The notes below the pieces were generated by a model that made no database searches, had not been told where the DNA came from, and saw only the letters and a program-made list of their open reading frames with translations. DNA of 64,000 bases, from NCBI GenBank assembly GCA_001914235.1, contig MQUF01000014.1:190005-254004 (forward strand), written 5' to 3'. Below, piece after piece: positions 14,537 to 23,998 of this stretch (position 1 is the stretch's first letter; every line of letters starts with the position of its first letter). Made by a program: the position numbers and the translations under genes. Source of the stretch: Desulfobulbaceae bacterium DB1. Its GTDB lineage: Bacteria; Desulfobacterota; Desulfobulbia; Desulfobulbales; SURF-16.

Positions 14537-16107
14537 TGAGCTCTCCCGGCAAGCGTATTCCCGTCTATGTCTGGCGCCGCTTCGGCCAGTCGCTGTTTTT
14601 CGCGTTTTTTCTTTTTCTTTTTATCAAGACCGATTACTCCGGTTCGGATGAGCTGACTTACGCCGTCAACATCCTGTTTCGCATTGACCCCCTGCTGGCC
14701 TTTTGCGCCTGGCTCGCCGGCAAGGCCGTGATCGCCCTCATGCTGCCGGCGCTCATCACCCTTGGCCTGACTTTTGTCTTTGGCCGTTTTTTCTGCGGCT
14801 GGGTCTGCCCCATGGGGACTTTGATCGACGGCAGCCGTTTTCTTTTTCCGCACGGCCGGCAAAATTTCAGCCCCGCCTGGCGGCGGCTGAAATATTACCT
14901 GCTTTTTTTTCTGCTTGTCGCCTCGTTCGCCGGTCTGCCGCTTGCCGGCTATGTCGATCCGTTTTCGCTTCTGGTGCGCGGTCTGACCTTTGCGGTGCAC
15001 CCGGCCCTGGACCATGCCCTTACCTCTTTTTTTACCTTCACCTATCAGCAGGGCCCGGATTGGTTGAATGCGCTGACCGAACCCGTCTACGAGATTTTGA
15101 AAAAGCATATCCTGCCTTTCCGGCCCAAGGTCTACGCCCTGTCGATTTTTTCTTCCTTGCTGCTGTCGGCTGTTATCGGCCTGAGCCTGCTTGAGCGCAG
15201 ATTTTTCTGCAGGAATGTCTGCCCGCTGGGCGGCCTGCTGGCCCTGGTCGCTCGTTTTTCCCCGTTCAGATTGCAGGGTGGATCGACCGAGTGCGGCAAA
15301 TGCCGGCAATGCCGGAAAGTCTGCCGCATGGGGGCCATTGACGAGGAAAGAAATATCGCAGGGGCGGACTGTACCCTTTGCCTTGATTGTCTGGAATTTT
15401 GCCCGGCCGGACGCATTCATTTCACCTGGACCGGCAGGCGCAATGCCGTCCAGCCGACCGGTATTACCAGACGCGCCTTTGTCGCCACGGTGGCCACCGG
15501 TTTTCTTGCCCCCCTGGTTTTGCCCTCCCGGACCCTTGCCCGCCGGGCCGATTCCGCCCTGATCCGGCCGCCCGGCGCATTGGCGGAAAAGGAGTTTCTC
15601 GGCCGCTGCGTCAGGTGCGGCGAATGCATGAAGGTCTGCATCGGCAACGCGCTGCATGCCGCCTGGCTGGAGGGCGGTTTCGAAGGGGTGTTCACTCCCC
15701 GGCTTGCCGGTCGCATCGGCTACTGCGAGTATAACTGCACCCTGTGCGGCCAGGTTTGTCCCACCGGCGCCATCAGCAAGCTGAGCGTGAGTGAAAAACA
15801 TGCAACCATCATCGGCCGGGCCTTTTTTGATAAAAACCGATGTCTGCCTTACGCCAAGGGCATCCCCTGCATTGTCTGCGAGGAGCATTGCCCGACTCCC
15901 GATAAGGCGATCAAGTTCCGTGAGTCCCCGGTGATGAACAGCCGTGGGGAGGTGGTGGTCGTACGGCAGCCCTATGTCATTGATGAGTTGTGCATCGGCT
16001 GCGGCATCTGTGAAAACAAATGTCCCTTATCCGGGGAATCCGCGGTTATTGTCACTTCGGAGGGGGAAAGCCGACATGCCGGGTATGCAGGGGCAGACGG
16101 TTATTAG
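14536..16107 (+). CDS. Membrane polyferredoxin, NapH-like part joined to a Tat-type ferredoxin part
   Basis: 523 aa. The N-terminal half has several membrane helices and two NapH/CcoG-style cysteine motifs (FFCGWVCPMGTLID and FFCRNVCPLGG), then two 4Fe-4S clusters (CGKCRQCRKVC, CTLCLDCLEFCP). At about residues 308-330 a twin-arginine-like helix (TRRAFVATVATGFLAPLVL) appears inside the chain, followed by at least three further clusters (CVRCGECMKVC, CTLCGQVCP, CIGCGICENKCP). It looks like a fusion of a NapH-type membrane protein and a NapG/NrfC-type exported ferredoxin. It should move electrons from the quinone pool to the DUF362 partner encoded immediately upstream. Confidence 0.83.
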   Translation: MSSPGKRIPVYVWRRFGQSLFFAFFLFLFIKTDYSGSDELTYAVNILFRIDPLLAFCAWLAGKAVIALMLPALITLGLTFVFGRFFCGWVCPMGTLIDGSRFLFPHGRQNFSPAWRRLKYYLLFFLLVASFAGLPLAGYVDPFSLLVRGLTFAVHPALDHALTSFFTFTYQQGPDWLNALTEPVYEILKKHILPFRPKVYALSIFSSLLLSAVIGLSLLERRFFCRNVCPLGGLLALVARFSPFRLQGGSTECGKCRQCRKVCRMGAIDEERNIAGADCTLCLDCLEFCPAGRIHFTWTGRRNAVQPTGITRRAFVATVATGFLAPLVLPSRTLARRADSALIRPPGALAEKEFLGRCVRCGECMKVCIGNALHAAWLEGGFEGVFTPRLAGRIGYCEYNCTLCGQVCPTGAISKLSVSEKHATIIGRAFFDKNRCLPYAKGIPCIVCEEHCPTPDKAIKFRESPVMNSRGEVVVVRQPYVIDELCIGCGICENKCPLSGESAVIVTSEGESRHAGYAGADGY

Positions 16108-16151
16108 TTTTTCCTTTCATCCGGAGAGGATCATTGTCTTCCGAAACGGCA

Positions 16152-16180
16152 TTGACAGGGGCCGGCAATTTGTCTATGTT
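16152..16180 (+). promoter_or_regulatory. Sigma-70 type promoter of the REC-PAS gene
   Basis: TTGACA at 16152-16157 and TATGTT at 16175-16180 are 17 bases apart, placing a start about 55 bases before the ATG at 16244. Confidence 0.55.
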
Positions 16181-16243
16181 GCTCATATTGAATTTGTATT
16201 CATTTCCTTGTGCGGTTAATCCTCCTTTTCTTTTCCTTTTTTT

Positions 16244-17395
16244 ATGACCAAACTGATCAGAAAAATTCTGGTTGTTGATAACAATAAGGTTGTGCTGCGT
16301 CTGATGGCCCACATGCTCGAGGAAATGGGCTATGCGGTGCGCACCGCAATCGACGGGCTCAGTGCGATAGATGTGCTGGCCGATTTTCAGGCGGATGTGA
16401 TTTTCGTCGATCTGGTCATGCCGAAAATCAGCGGGGAAAAACTCTGCCGGATTTTACGCAGCATGCCGGAACAGCGGAATGCCTATATCGCCATCTTTTC
16501 CGCCATTGCGGCGGAGGAACAGATCGATTACCAGGCGTTCGGCGCTGATGCCTGTATTGCCAAGGGCCCCTTCAAAGAGCTGCGGGAACATGTGCGAACC
16601 GTTCTCGATCGCGCCGCGGGCGCCGGAAAACAGGCTTCTCCGTCACGGGAAATTATCGGTTCGGACAGGATTTTTGAACGGGAGATAACCAAGGAATTGC
16701 TGTCATCCAAGCGTCACTTCGAGATCGCCTTGGACCGGATTTCCGATGCGTTTCTGGAGTTGACGCCGGAGGGGAAGGTGGTTTATGCCAATGCCGCAGC
16801 CTGCCGGTTGTTCGGTCTCAGTGAAGAAAAGCTGCTTTCCGCTCTTTTTACGGATTTTTTTTCGCCGGAACAGCGCGGCACGGTCCGCAAACTCGTGACT
16901 GATATTGATGTCGAGACCCTTTCCACCGGCGAAGACGAGCCGCTTTGTGTCGGGGGAAGGCAGGTTCTGCTCGACGTGGCGGCGGTCAACGAAACCAGTC
17001 AGCGCTTTATCGTTGTCGTGATGCGCGACATTACTCCGCGCAAGCAGGTGGAGGAAGAGCTGCGCCATCAGCAGGAAAACCTTGAGAAGCTGGTTGCCGA
17101 ACGGACGGTCGCCCTGATTGAGGCGAACACCAAGCTGCAGCGGGATATTGTCGAACGCCAGAAGCTCTATGATCAGAAGGAGGAACTTATCCGTGAACTG
17201 CAGGATGCCCTGGCCAAGGTCAAGACCTTGAGCGGCTTTCTGCCCATCTGTTCCTCCTGCAAGAAGATTCGCGATGACAAGGGCTACTGGCAGCAGCTTG
17301 AGGCCTATCTCGGCAAGCACTCAGGGACTGAATTCAGCCACAGTGTCTGTCCGGAATGCATGAAAAAGCTCTATCCCGAGCTGGATGAAAAATGA
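16244..17395 (+). CDS. Response-regulator receiver plus PAS signalling protein with C-terminal Cys motif
   Basis: 383 aa. Residues 5-125 are a receiver domain (KILVVDNNKVVLRLM, phosphoacceptor Asp in VIFVDLVMPKISG). A PAS domain lies at about 160-275 (FLELTPEGKVVYANAAACRLFGL ends with VVMRDITPRKQVEEEL). A long coiled coil follows (280-330). The end is a conserved module, PICSSCKKIRDDKGYW ... CPECMKKLYPEL, with two CxxC pairs that may bind zinc and that often terminates signalling proteins in Deltaproteobacteria. There is no kinase or DNA-binding output. Function is presumably protein-protein signalling. Confidence 0.82.
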   Translation: MTKLIRKILVVDNNKVVLRLMAHMLEEMGYAVRTAIDGLSAIDVLADFQADVIFVDLVMPKISGEKLCRILRSMPEQRNAYIAIFSAIAAEEQIDYQAFGADACIAKGPFKELREHVRTVLDRAAGAGKQASPSREIIGSDRIFEREITKELLSSKRHFEIALDRISDAFLELTPEGKVVYANAAACRLFGLSEEKLLSALFTDFFSPEQRGTVRKLVTDIDVETLSTGEDEPLCVGGRQVLLDVAAVNETSQRFIVVVMRDITPRKQVEEELRHQQENLEKLVAERTVALIEANTKLQRDIVERQKLYDQKEELIRELQDALAKVKTLSGFLPICSSCKKIRDDKGYWQQLEAYLGKHSGTEFSHSVCPECMKKLYPELDEK

Positions 17396-17708
17396 TGCGC
17401 CGGAATTGACGGCAGGCGAATGAACTATTTTATTGGGGCCGACTCCAAAAGTTGATCTATGGATTATCTGGATTATCGCAACGATTGTTGAAAAGGATTT
17501 AAAGACGTAAGGTTGCGTCTTCGCGAAGCCGAAAGAGGGGGCCGTTTCGGTTTCGTCTGCACTCCGGAGCAGGCAATGAAAATGGAACGGGTGGTGGTTT
17601 GCGCCGACGGTCGCATCGTTGAAAGGTGGAAGACCCTTGAAGGGGTGCGGATGGTGGTTGAAAAAACCTGATTCGCGTCGCGCCTGCAGCCCCTGCCCGG
17701 ACGACGAC
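17396..17708. other. Low-information region, possible small ORF
   Basis: About 310 bases between the REC-PAS gene and a convergent small gene. A possible promoter (TTGACG at 17406, TTTATT at 17429, 17-base spacing) lies at the start. The only open frame with plausible codon use is listed separately at 17513-17671. No hairpin terminator or known RNA is recognised. Confidence 0.4.
17513..17671 (+). CDS. Possible small protein, 52 aa
   Basis: An open frame starts at a TTG and ends in TGA at 17669-17671, with an internal ATG at 17576 as alternative start. The translation contains FGFVCTPEQAMKMERVVVC and ends RMVVEKT; composition is balanced and lacks the Arg/Pro/Ala excess typical of shadow frames in this GC-rich window. 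No domain is recognised and the ribosome-binding site is weak (AAGG directly before TTG, AAAGGA further up). It could also be a decayed gene. Confidence 0.3.
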   Translation: MRLREAERGGRFGFVCTPEQAMKMERVVVCADGRIVERWKTLEGVRMVVEKT

Positions 17709-18059
17709 CTACTGGATTTTCATCGTCTCATCTTCGTCAAAGACATGGCGTACCCCGTGGGTATGCTCCATCTCCGCCATTTTCCGCAGCACTTCTTCTT
17801 TGGGGATGCCCAGGGTATCGGCAATGGCCTTGATATCGTAACAGGGTTCGCCGTCCGCGGTATAGCCGGTGGGCCGCAGTTCCGGATAACAGGCGCTGGT
17901 CGCGGTATGCGAGGCCTGTCCCAGCAGTTCCCGGATATGGACGGGGCCGTAAAGCAGAAGCCACTCCACCGCCTCGGACCAGGTGTCGCTGTCGATGGTC
18001 CTGTTTTCAAGCACCGCCAGGGCCATTTCCAGGTCCCATGATTTTTTGAAATCGTTCAT
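17709..18059 (-). CDS. Hypothetical protein, 116 aa
   Basis: The ATG at 18059 is preceded by GGAAAGGTG at good spacing. The protein is acidic and mostly helical by eye. Its C-terminal part (IKAIADTLGIPKEEVLRKMAEME) resembles a helix-turn-helix segment, but a DNA-binding role is not established. A cysteine pair flanks the centre (ACYPEL, EPCYDI). No family is recognised with confidence. It is convergent with the small frame at 17513 and divergent from the large fusion gene at 18206, with a 146-base gap. Confidence 0.65.
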   Translation of the reverse strand: MNDFKKSWDLEMALAVLENRTIDSDTWSEAVEWLLLYGPVHIRELLGQASHTATSACYPELRPTGYTADGEPCYDIKAIADTLGIPKEEVLRKMAEMEHTHGVRHVFDEDETMKIQ

Positions 18060-18205
18060 TGTCGCACCTTTCCGCTAATGATATCATTGCACTGATGGGA
18101 ACTTTTTCCATTGTAACCATCTCCTTAAGAGAAATCAACTCGTTGGAGCTTTCATTTGTTTCGGCGCTTCTTTTTCTTTTTATTTCAGTCAATTAGGGTT
18201 GTGAT

Positions 18206-21200
18206 ATGAAAAATGATAAACCCGTGGAACCGCGCATGGCCTGCCGGGTGTCTTCTCTTGCCGTTTTCTTCTGGTGCACTTTCCTGGCGGGGCTTTTATT
18301 TTGCCAATCCGCTGCCGCCTCCCAACCGCTGCGGCTTGATCTTTCCGTTACCTTTGACCTTGATCGCCATGCCCTGCAGGGGGTTGCCCGTTTCAGCCAT
18401 GCCGGGGGCGACGAGCTGAAGCTGCGTGTCGGCGATCTTGCAGTGGATGATCTGCGTATTGACGGCGCGAAGACGGCACCGCCGATAACCGATGGACTGC
18501 TTGTTCTGGCCGCCGCGCCGCAACCGCAGGCCGTGGAAATAACCTTCAGCAAGGAGTTTGCCGCCGATCGGTCGGCTGATTCCATGATCGACCGACGGGG
18601 AATCGTCCTGCTTGATGCCTGGTATCCTTTGCCCCTGGCCGAAAGCGAGGTGCGCCTGAGCGCCGAGATCCCGGCTGATTTTTATGCGGTTTCCGAGGCG
18701 GATGACATGACATACACCGAACAGGGAACGACAAAAAAGGTATCGTTTCGTTTTGCCCATCCCCTGCCTTTTGTGCATTTTGTCGCCGGACCTTATGAAT
18801 TACGGGAGGAGGTGCTGCCGGGCGGCACCATTCTCGCCACCTATTTTTTTCCGGAGGATCGCGAGTTTGCCGGCCTGTACGGCGCCAAGACCAAGGAATA
18901 CCTGGCCCGTTATGAGAAGCTGATCGGACCTTACCCCTATAAACGTTACAGCGTCGTGGAAAATCGTCTGCCCACCGGTTTTGCCATGCCGACCTTTACC
19001 CTGCTCGGCCAGAGCGTTGTGCGGTTGCCTTTTATCACGGAAACATCCCTTGGCCATGAAGTGCTGCACTCCTGGTTCGGCAATGCGGTGGGGGTTGATC
19101 ACGGACAGGGCAACTGGTGCGAAGGGTTGACGACCTATCTTGCCGACCAGGCCTTTGCCGGGGACAAGGGGGAAGGGGTGGACTTCCGCAAGGGGCAGCT
19201 GGTCAAATACCAGAGCGTGGTGGCACACGACAATGCTTCGGCGGTGCCCGATTTTCAGGATGCCGGCGATTACGGCACAATCAGCCTGGCGACCCGGGCA
19301 ATCGGGTACAACAAGGTGAGCATGATATTTCACATGCTGCGGCAGCGGCTGGGTGATGACATTTTCTTTGCCGCATTGCGCAATTTTTATGAAGAAAAGA
19401 AATTTCAACGGGCGTCCTGGGATGACCTGCGCCGGCATTTTGCCCAGGCGAGCGGCAAGGATCTCACCGTTTTTTTTGATCAGTGGCTTAATCGGCCGGA
19501 TGTGCCGGGTCTGTCCGTCGACAAGGGCAGACTTGAAGTGAAGGACGGCAATCCCGAACTGCGCTTTGAACTGGTGCAGGAAGGGGATATTCCTTATCAG
19601 CTGACCGTCCCGGTCAGGATAAAGGCGGGCAAGGAAATCATTGACCGCAATATTGAGGTCACCGGCGGGCGGACGCCGGTGACGTTCAGTTTCACCACCA
19701 TGCCGTCCGAGCTGGTCATTGATCCGGATTACAACCTGATGCGGCGTCTTGCCGCCGACGAACTGCCTTCCGTCTGGTCGCGTTTCCAGGGCGGGGCGGA
19801 GAAACTTGCCGTCATGGCCGCCGGAGAAGAGGAGAAATTCGCCTCTTTTCAACCGCTTCTTGCGGAAATGAATTGCCCCGTGGTCCCGGAGGCGGAGCTG
19901 GACGAAAAGGAGTTGTCCGGCAAGAATATTCTGTTGCTCGGCACCGGTTCCAAAGCGGGCCGTGGCCTGTTCGCCGTCCCGGCGCTTCCGGCGCAAGGTT
20001 TCAGCCTGGAAGTCCGGGAAAATCCCCTGTCTCCCGGCCTGGTCGCCGTGCTGGTTGCGGCGGAAAGCCGCGCGGAGGTGGAGGCGGCCGTGCACAAGCT
20101 GCGCCATTACGGCAAATATAGTTATCTTCACTTTGTCGGCGGGAAGATTGCCGACAAAAGAATCACCGAGTCGGAAAGCGGCCGGATCTATCTGCTTGAT
20201 CAGCCTCCCAGGGGCGCGGCGGTGGAAAAGAGTCTCGGTTTTGATGAGATCATGGACCGCATTGCCCGCAGTCGGGTGGTGTATGTGGGCGAGACCCATG
20301 TCAACCAGGCTGATCATCTGTTGCAGTACCGGGTGCTGCAGGCGCTGCATGAGCGCAACCCGAATCTGGCCGTCGGCATGGAGATGTTCAACCGCGGCGT
20401 GCAGCAGGCCATTGATGCCTATGTCGCGGGGGAGATCGATGAACGCCGCTTTCTGAAGGATGCCCGCTATTTCAAGAACTGGGGCTATGATTACCGTTTT
20501 TATCGGGACATCCTGCAGTTCGCCCGGGCAAACAAGCTGCCGGTGGTGGCCTTGAATCTTGACAAGGATGTGGTCAGTGCCACCTTCAAGGAAGAGGGGA
20601 TCGCCGGGTTGTCGGAAGAAATCAGGAAAACCCTGCCCCAGGAACGGGATCTTGCCATGGCCGGCTACCGCGAACGGCTCGCCGGCGTTTTTCAGAACCA
20701 CAGCGGGCCGCACTTCAACGAGCAGAAGATGACAAATTTTGTCCAGGCCCAGGTCCTGTGGGATGAAACCATGGCGGAAACCGTTGCCGATTTTCTGAAA
20801 AAAAATCCCGAGACCACAATGGTGGTCATTGCAGGCTCCGGCCATGTGGTGAAGGAGAATGCGATTCCGCCCCGGGTGGCGCGGCGCATTGACGTTGCCC
20901 AGTCCGTTGTCGCCAATGTCCGGGAAGGGGAGCTTGCGCCGGAAGAAGCTGATTATGTTTTCTTCTCAAATCCGGTTGAGCTGCCGCCCGCGCCCATGCT
21001 TGGGGTCATGCTGGAGGAGAAGGACGGCGGCGTCGTTATTGCCGGATTTTCTCCCCATGGCGGGGCGGAAAAGGCGCGGCTCAAAAAGGATGACGTGATT
21101 CTGGCGGTGGACGGGCATGAAATCGCCACAGTGGACGATATCAAAATCACCCTGCTCTACAAAAAGCATGGAGACATTGTCAAGGTCAAGGTGCGCAGGC

Positions 21201-21250
21201 CTGTTTTGCTGCTGCCGGATGCAACGCTCGATTTTGAAGTCGAGATTTGA
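18206..21250 (+). CDS. Exported M1 peptidase-like / ChaN-like / PDZ fusion protein
   Basis: 1014 aa with an N-terminal signal sequence (hydrophobic core about 16-38). Residues about 40-530 resemble gluzincin M1 aminopeptidases: HEVLH at 284-288 and a third zinc-ligand Glu306 in NWCEGL; the spacing to the Glu is one residue shorter than the usual 18. Residues about 680-910 resemble the ChaN/TraB/Tiki superfamily, with VVYVGETHVNQADH, LAVGMEMFNRG and a late GSGHV; ChaN itself is a haem-binding lipoprotein. Residues about 930-1014 form a PDZ domain (LGVMLEEKDGGVVIAG, KDDVILAVDGHEI). The combination suggests a periplasmic or outer-membrane protease acting on a specific, perhaps haem-linked, peptide. 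It is monocistronic. Confidence 0.8.
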   Translation: MKNDKPVEPRMACRVSSLAVFFWCTFLAGLLFCQSAAASQPLRLDLSVTFDLDRHALQGVARFSHAGGDELKLRVGDLAVDDLRIDGAKTAPPITDGLLVLAAAPQPQAVEITFSKEFAADRSADSMIDRRGIVLLDAWYPLPLAESEVRLSAEIPADFYAVSEADDMTYTEQGTTKKVSFRFAHPLPFVHFVAGPYELREEVLPGGTILATYFFPEDREFAGLYGAKTKEYLARYEKLIGPYPYKRYSVVENRLPTGFAMPTFTLLGQSVVRLPFITETSLGHEVLHSWFGNAVGVDHGQGNWCEGLTTYLADQAFAGDKGEGVDFRKGQLVKYQSVVAHDNASAVPDFQDAGDYGTISLATRAIGYNKVSMIFHMLRQRLGDDIFFAALRNFYEEKKFQRASWDDLRRHFAQASGKDLTVFFDQWLNRPDVPGLSVDKGRLEVKDGNPELRFELVQEGDIPYQLTVPVRIKAGKEIIDRNIEVTGGRTPVTFSFTTMPSELVIDPDYNLMRRLAADELPSVWSRFQGGAEKLAVMAAGEEEKFASFQPLLAEMNCPVVPEAELDEKELSGKNILLLGTGSKAGRGLFAVPALPAQGFSLEVRENPLSPGLVAVLVAAESRAEVEAAVHKLRHYGKYSYLHFVGGKIADKRITESESGRIYLLDQPPRGAAVEKSLGFDEIMDRIARSRVVYVGETHVNQADHLLQYRVLQALHERNPNLAVGMEMFNRGVQQAIDAYVAGEIDERRFLKDARYFKNWGYDYRFYRDILQFARANKLPVVALNLDKDVVSATFKEEGIAGLSEEIRKTLPQERDLAMAGYRERLAGVFQNHSGPHFNEQKMTNFVQAQVLWDETMAETVADFLKKNPETTMVVIAGSGHVVKENAIPPRVARRIDVAQSVVANVREGELAPEEADYVFFSNPVELPPAPMLGVMLEEKDGGVVIAGFSPHGGAEKARLKKDDVILAVDGHEIATVDDIKITLLYKKHGDIVKVKVRRPVLLLPDATLDFEVEI

Positions 21251-21509
21251 CGCAGGGAAGTGGAAAAAAATATTTTTCCCGCCGGAAATCAGGCAGTATC
21301 GAAAACTGTTTGTGTTATAATGTTTTATAATTGAAAAATTGAATGATTGTCGCAAACCCGAATTGATGTTGTTGGCCCTCTTTCAGGCCGTTGTTGCATA
21401 ATAATGTCGTCTCCGGAATAAGGAAACGGCATAAGAAGCCGTAATGAAACCGTCAAAACAGCGGTGATTTTTTTCGAACGGCTCCTGAAAATGATGAGGA
21501 AAAAAGAAA
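21251..21509. other. Leader region of the glycyl radical locus
   Basis: About 260 AT-rich bases. GGAAAAAAATATTTTTCC at about 21262-21279 is a near palindrome that may end the upstream transcript. A TATAAT hexamer lies at 21316-21321 without a clear -35. A small hairpin ACGGC/GCCGT lies near 21425-21441. AGGAAAAAAG precedes the ATG at 21510 at usable distance. Confidence 0.4.
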
Positions 21510-23969
21510 ATGACAAACCTGCTCACCGGTGCGAATTTCCCCTCGCCCACCACCCGCGAAAGCGACATCCTGACGGCGGAACTGGAAAAGATCCTTGCTG
21601 AAGATCTGCACAGCGATCTTTTCGCCATGCTGGCCATGTATCAGAAGATTCTCGCTGATAACAAAAAGCGGGACGCCTGGCCCGCCATCCATAAAAAGCT
21701 GGAGACCCTTTTTAAATGCGGGAAGCCGGTGGCCCTGGATGGTCCCATGATCGGCATTCCCGTTTCCATTCGCGACAGTGATTATTTCAAGGACACCGTT
21801 GCCCATCTGGGGGAGGATCGCTCCCGCATTGCCTCGATAGAATGGATGGCCACCGCCTGGAATCTCACCTTTGCCGACACCGGTCTCTGGATGGGCAAGA
21901 CCTTTGAGCCGGTGGCGCGGGAGGTGGTTGCTGAAAAGTGCGGTCATGACGCGGAGGTGCTGGGTCACTATGACCCCGCCGTCACCCGCATCGGCCGGAA
22001 TTTCTTCCGGGAACCGGCGGATCCGGATCTGCTGCAGAGTCTCGGCATACCGCTCCTTACCGAAGTATGGCGTCTTGCCGAACGGCCCACCGTATCCGGA
22101 CAGGAGCTTTTCGGCGGCTCGTTCCGCCGGAAAAATCTGGAAAAAGAAAAACTGATCCCTTACAACAGAACCGGCGGCGTCTTTCTTTGTAACTTCGGCA
22201 CCTCGGTCGTTGCCGAGATGAACGGTAAAAAGGTGTATCAGCTCAATTACCGCTGGCCGAAGCTCAATCCCGCCTATCCCATGACCCGGCTTGTCGACGA
22301 ACTGGTGCAGATCGGCGACGGCATTTATCTGGGCCAGCTTATCTATGCCACCCGTCATTACAGTTACGGCAGCCTGCGCCTGCCCTGCTGCCCGGACCTG
22401 CCCGATATTCCCCTGGGAGAGCCCTACAGCCCCTCGCTGCATGGCCTCGGCCGGGCGGTGCACAGGGTGCTTGCCGGGGGAGATGACTATTACGGTTATC
22501 AGAATAACGGCTATTTCCTGATGATGGACCCGGATCATGCCGAACGGGTTTACGCGGACGACGTCTTCCCGCAACTGCGGCCGCGGCCGGGAGAAAGCGG
22601 CTACGACGAACTCGGCTACGGCCGCAAGCAGGCTGCGGCCAATCGGTCGAGCGGGTCGCCGCAAGCACGGACCGTAGACTGGGTCAACGGCTGGCAAGAC
22701 AATCCGGAACTGCGCCGTAAATTCACCACCATGATCACCGAACCGTCGCCAAAGGGAGCGGCGGACGGCGATGTGCGGCAGCTGCTGCGCGACAACGAAT
22801 CGGTTCTGCAGATGCTGCAGCGTCTCAGCCGTGATATCTCCGCCCAGAGCAGCTATGATGACCATTTGGTTCATTTTGAGCCCCTGCACCGGCTGTTCCG
22901 GGCCGGAGTTCCGCCGGTGGTAAAGGACGGTGTTTTTCAGGGAAGCGGCGCAAAGGGCTGCAATATCCGGGTGGACAGCGCGGAAACCCATGACTGGTAT
23001 GGTTGCCGTGAACAAAGCCGCGGGTTTGACTATTATCATGGGGCAAATCTCAATCTCCATCTTGGTTTTCGCGATACCTTTCTGCCCGATACCCAGGCCC
23101 GTTTCGACAAGAGCATGCTTTTTCCCGGCAGTCTGGCCGATACCATCGGCAACGGTAAAATTCCTGCCGTCAATCTGCTCAACATGGCCTGGCACAGCAT
23201 CGGCAAATATATCTTTCCCTGGGCAGGCAAATCCTTTGAACGGATCAGCGGCCGGCGGCTCAGCATGCTGCTTGACGAATCAGCCGATCTGGCGGCACGT
23301 TATCCGGAAAGGGTCAGGGAGCTGAAAAGCCATGCGGCCAGCGCCCCCCATTATGATCTGGTGGTGAAAAACGCCCAAGGCCGCTGGGAGACGGAAGGTC
23401 CGTATGCGAAATATCTCAAAAGCGGCTCCTGGGATCAGGGCATGTCCGATGCGGACAAGAAGTTCTGGGAAGAGGAGGCGGCCGGTTCCTGGGTTTACGG
23501 CAACAATATTCAGGACGCCCGCATCGTTAATTTCGATGCCCTGCTGCGTGTCATTGACATGAATTACCGTATTCCCGATCCCTCCCTGCAGGCGGTCGTT
23601 GATCAAGGACCGTCGCCTTTTGCGCGGCAGGGCTATATCTTTCTCGGGGTTGCCGATCGGGAATCAATCCTGCCCTTGACCAACGGCCCGGAAAGGAAGA
23701 AAAAGGTCTTCCAGTTCCATTACCGCTACCCCATGATCGGCGGCCCGGTTCCCATCGGTTTCTGCCTGGATCAGCTGGTGGAAATCGCCGACGGGCTTTT
23801 TCTCGGTCAGCTCATTTATGCCACGGCCCTGCATATCCCCTATCATTCGTCGGTCGACCCCGCTGACTACGGATACCAGCTGTTCGGTTATTTTCTGCTG
23901 CTTGATGACGACTGGCAGCGTCATCGCCTGGCAATCAGGCTTGATACCCTGGACTGCCGTATGACCTGA
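21510..23969 (+). CDS. Unrecognised 819-aa protein with internal duplication, partner of glycyl radical enzyme
   Basis: No known family is recognised. A module occurs twice: residues about 222-345 and 709-800 share the pattern L-x-D-x-L-V-x-I-x-D-G-x-x-L-G-Q-L-I-Y-A-T (LVDELVQIGDGIYLGQLIYA and CLDQLVEIADGLFLGQLIYA), followed in both by a YGYQ..GYFL segment. Conserved Tyr/Trp/Phe spacing suggests a beta-sheet ligand-binding fold such as a lipocalin-like barrel. The middle (about 465-560) has a distinct Gly/Asp/His-rich stretch (GSGAKGCNIRVDSAETHDWYG). There is no signal peptide, so it is cytoplasmic. The GRE starts 29 bases later behind a strong AAAGGAGG, so the two are cotranscribed. A role in binding or pre-processing the GRE substrate is inferred from position only. 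Confidence 0.72.
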   Translation: MTNLLTGANFPSPTTRESDILTAELEKILAEDLHSDLFAMLAMYQKILADNKKRDAWPAIHKKLETLFKCGKPVALDGPMIGIPVSIRDSDYFKDTVAHLGEDRSRIASIEWMATAWNLTFADTGLWMGKTFEPVAREVVAEKCGHDAEVLGHYDPAVTRIGRNFFREPADPDLLQSLGIPLLTEVWRLAERPTVSGQELFGGSFRRKNLEKEKLIPYNRTGGVFLCNFGTSVVAEMNGKKVYQLNYRWPKLNPAYPMTRLVDELVQIGDGIYLGQLIYATRHYSYGSLRLPCCPDLPDIPLGEPYSPSLHGLGRAVHRVLAGGDDYYGYQNNGYFLMMDPDHAERVYADDVFPQLRPRPGESGYDELGYGRKQAAANRSSGSPQARTVDWVNGWQDNPELRRKFTTMITEPSPKGAADGDVRQLLRDNESVLQMLQRLSRDISAQSSYDDHLVHFEPLHRLFRAGVPPVVKDGVFQGSGAKGCNIRVDSAETHDWYGCREQSRGFDYYHGANLNLHLGFRDTFLPDTQARFDKSMLFPGSLADTIGNGKIPAVNLLNMAWHSIGKYIFPWAGKSFERISGRRLSMLLDESADLAARYPERVRELKSHAASAPHYDLVVKNAQGRWETEGPYAKYLKSGSWDQGMSDADKKFWEEEAAGSWVYGNNIQDARIVNFDALLRVIDMNYRIPDPSLQAVVDQGPSPFARQGYIFLGVADRESILPLTNGPERKKKVFQFHYRYPMIGGPVPIGFCLDQLVEIADGLFLGQLIYATALHIPYHSSVDPADYGYQLFGYFLLLDDDWQRHRLAIRLDTLDCRMT

Positions 23970-23998
23970 TTCCACGTTGCAAGCAAAGGAGGCGCTCC

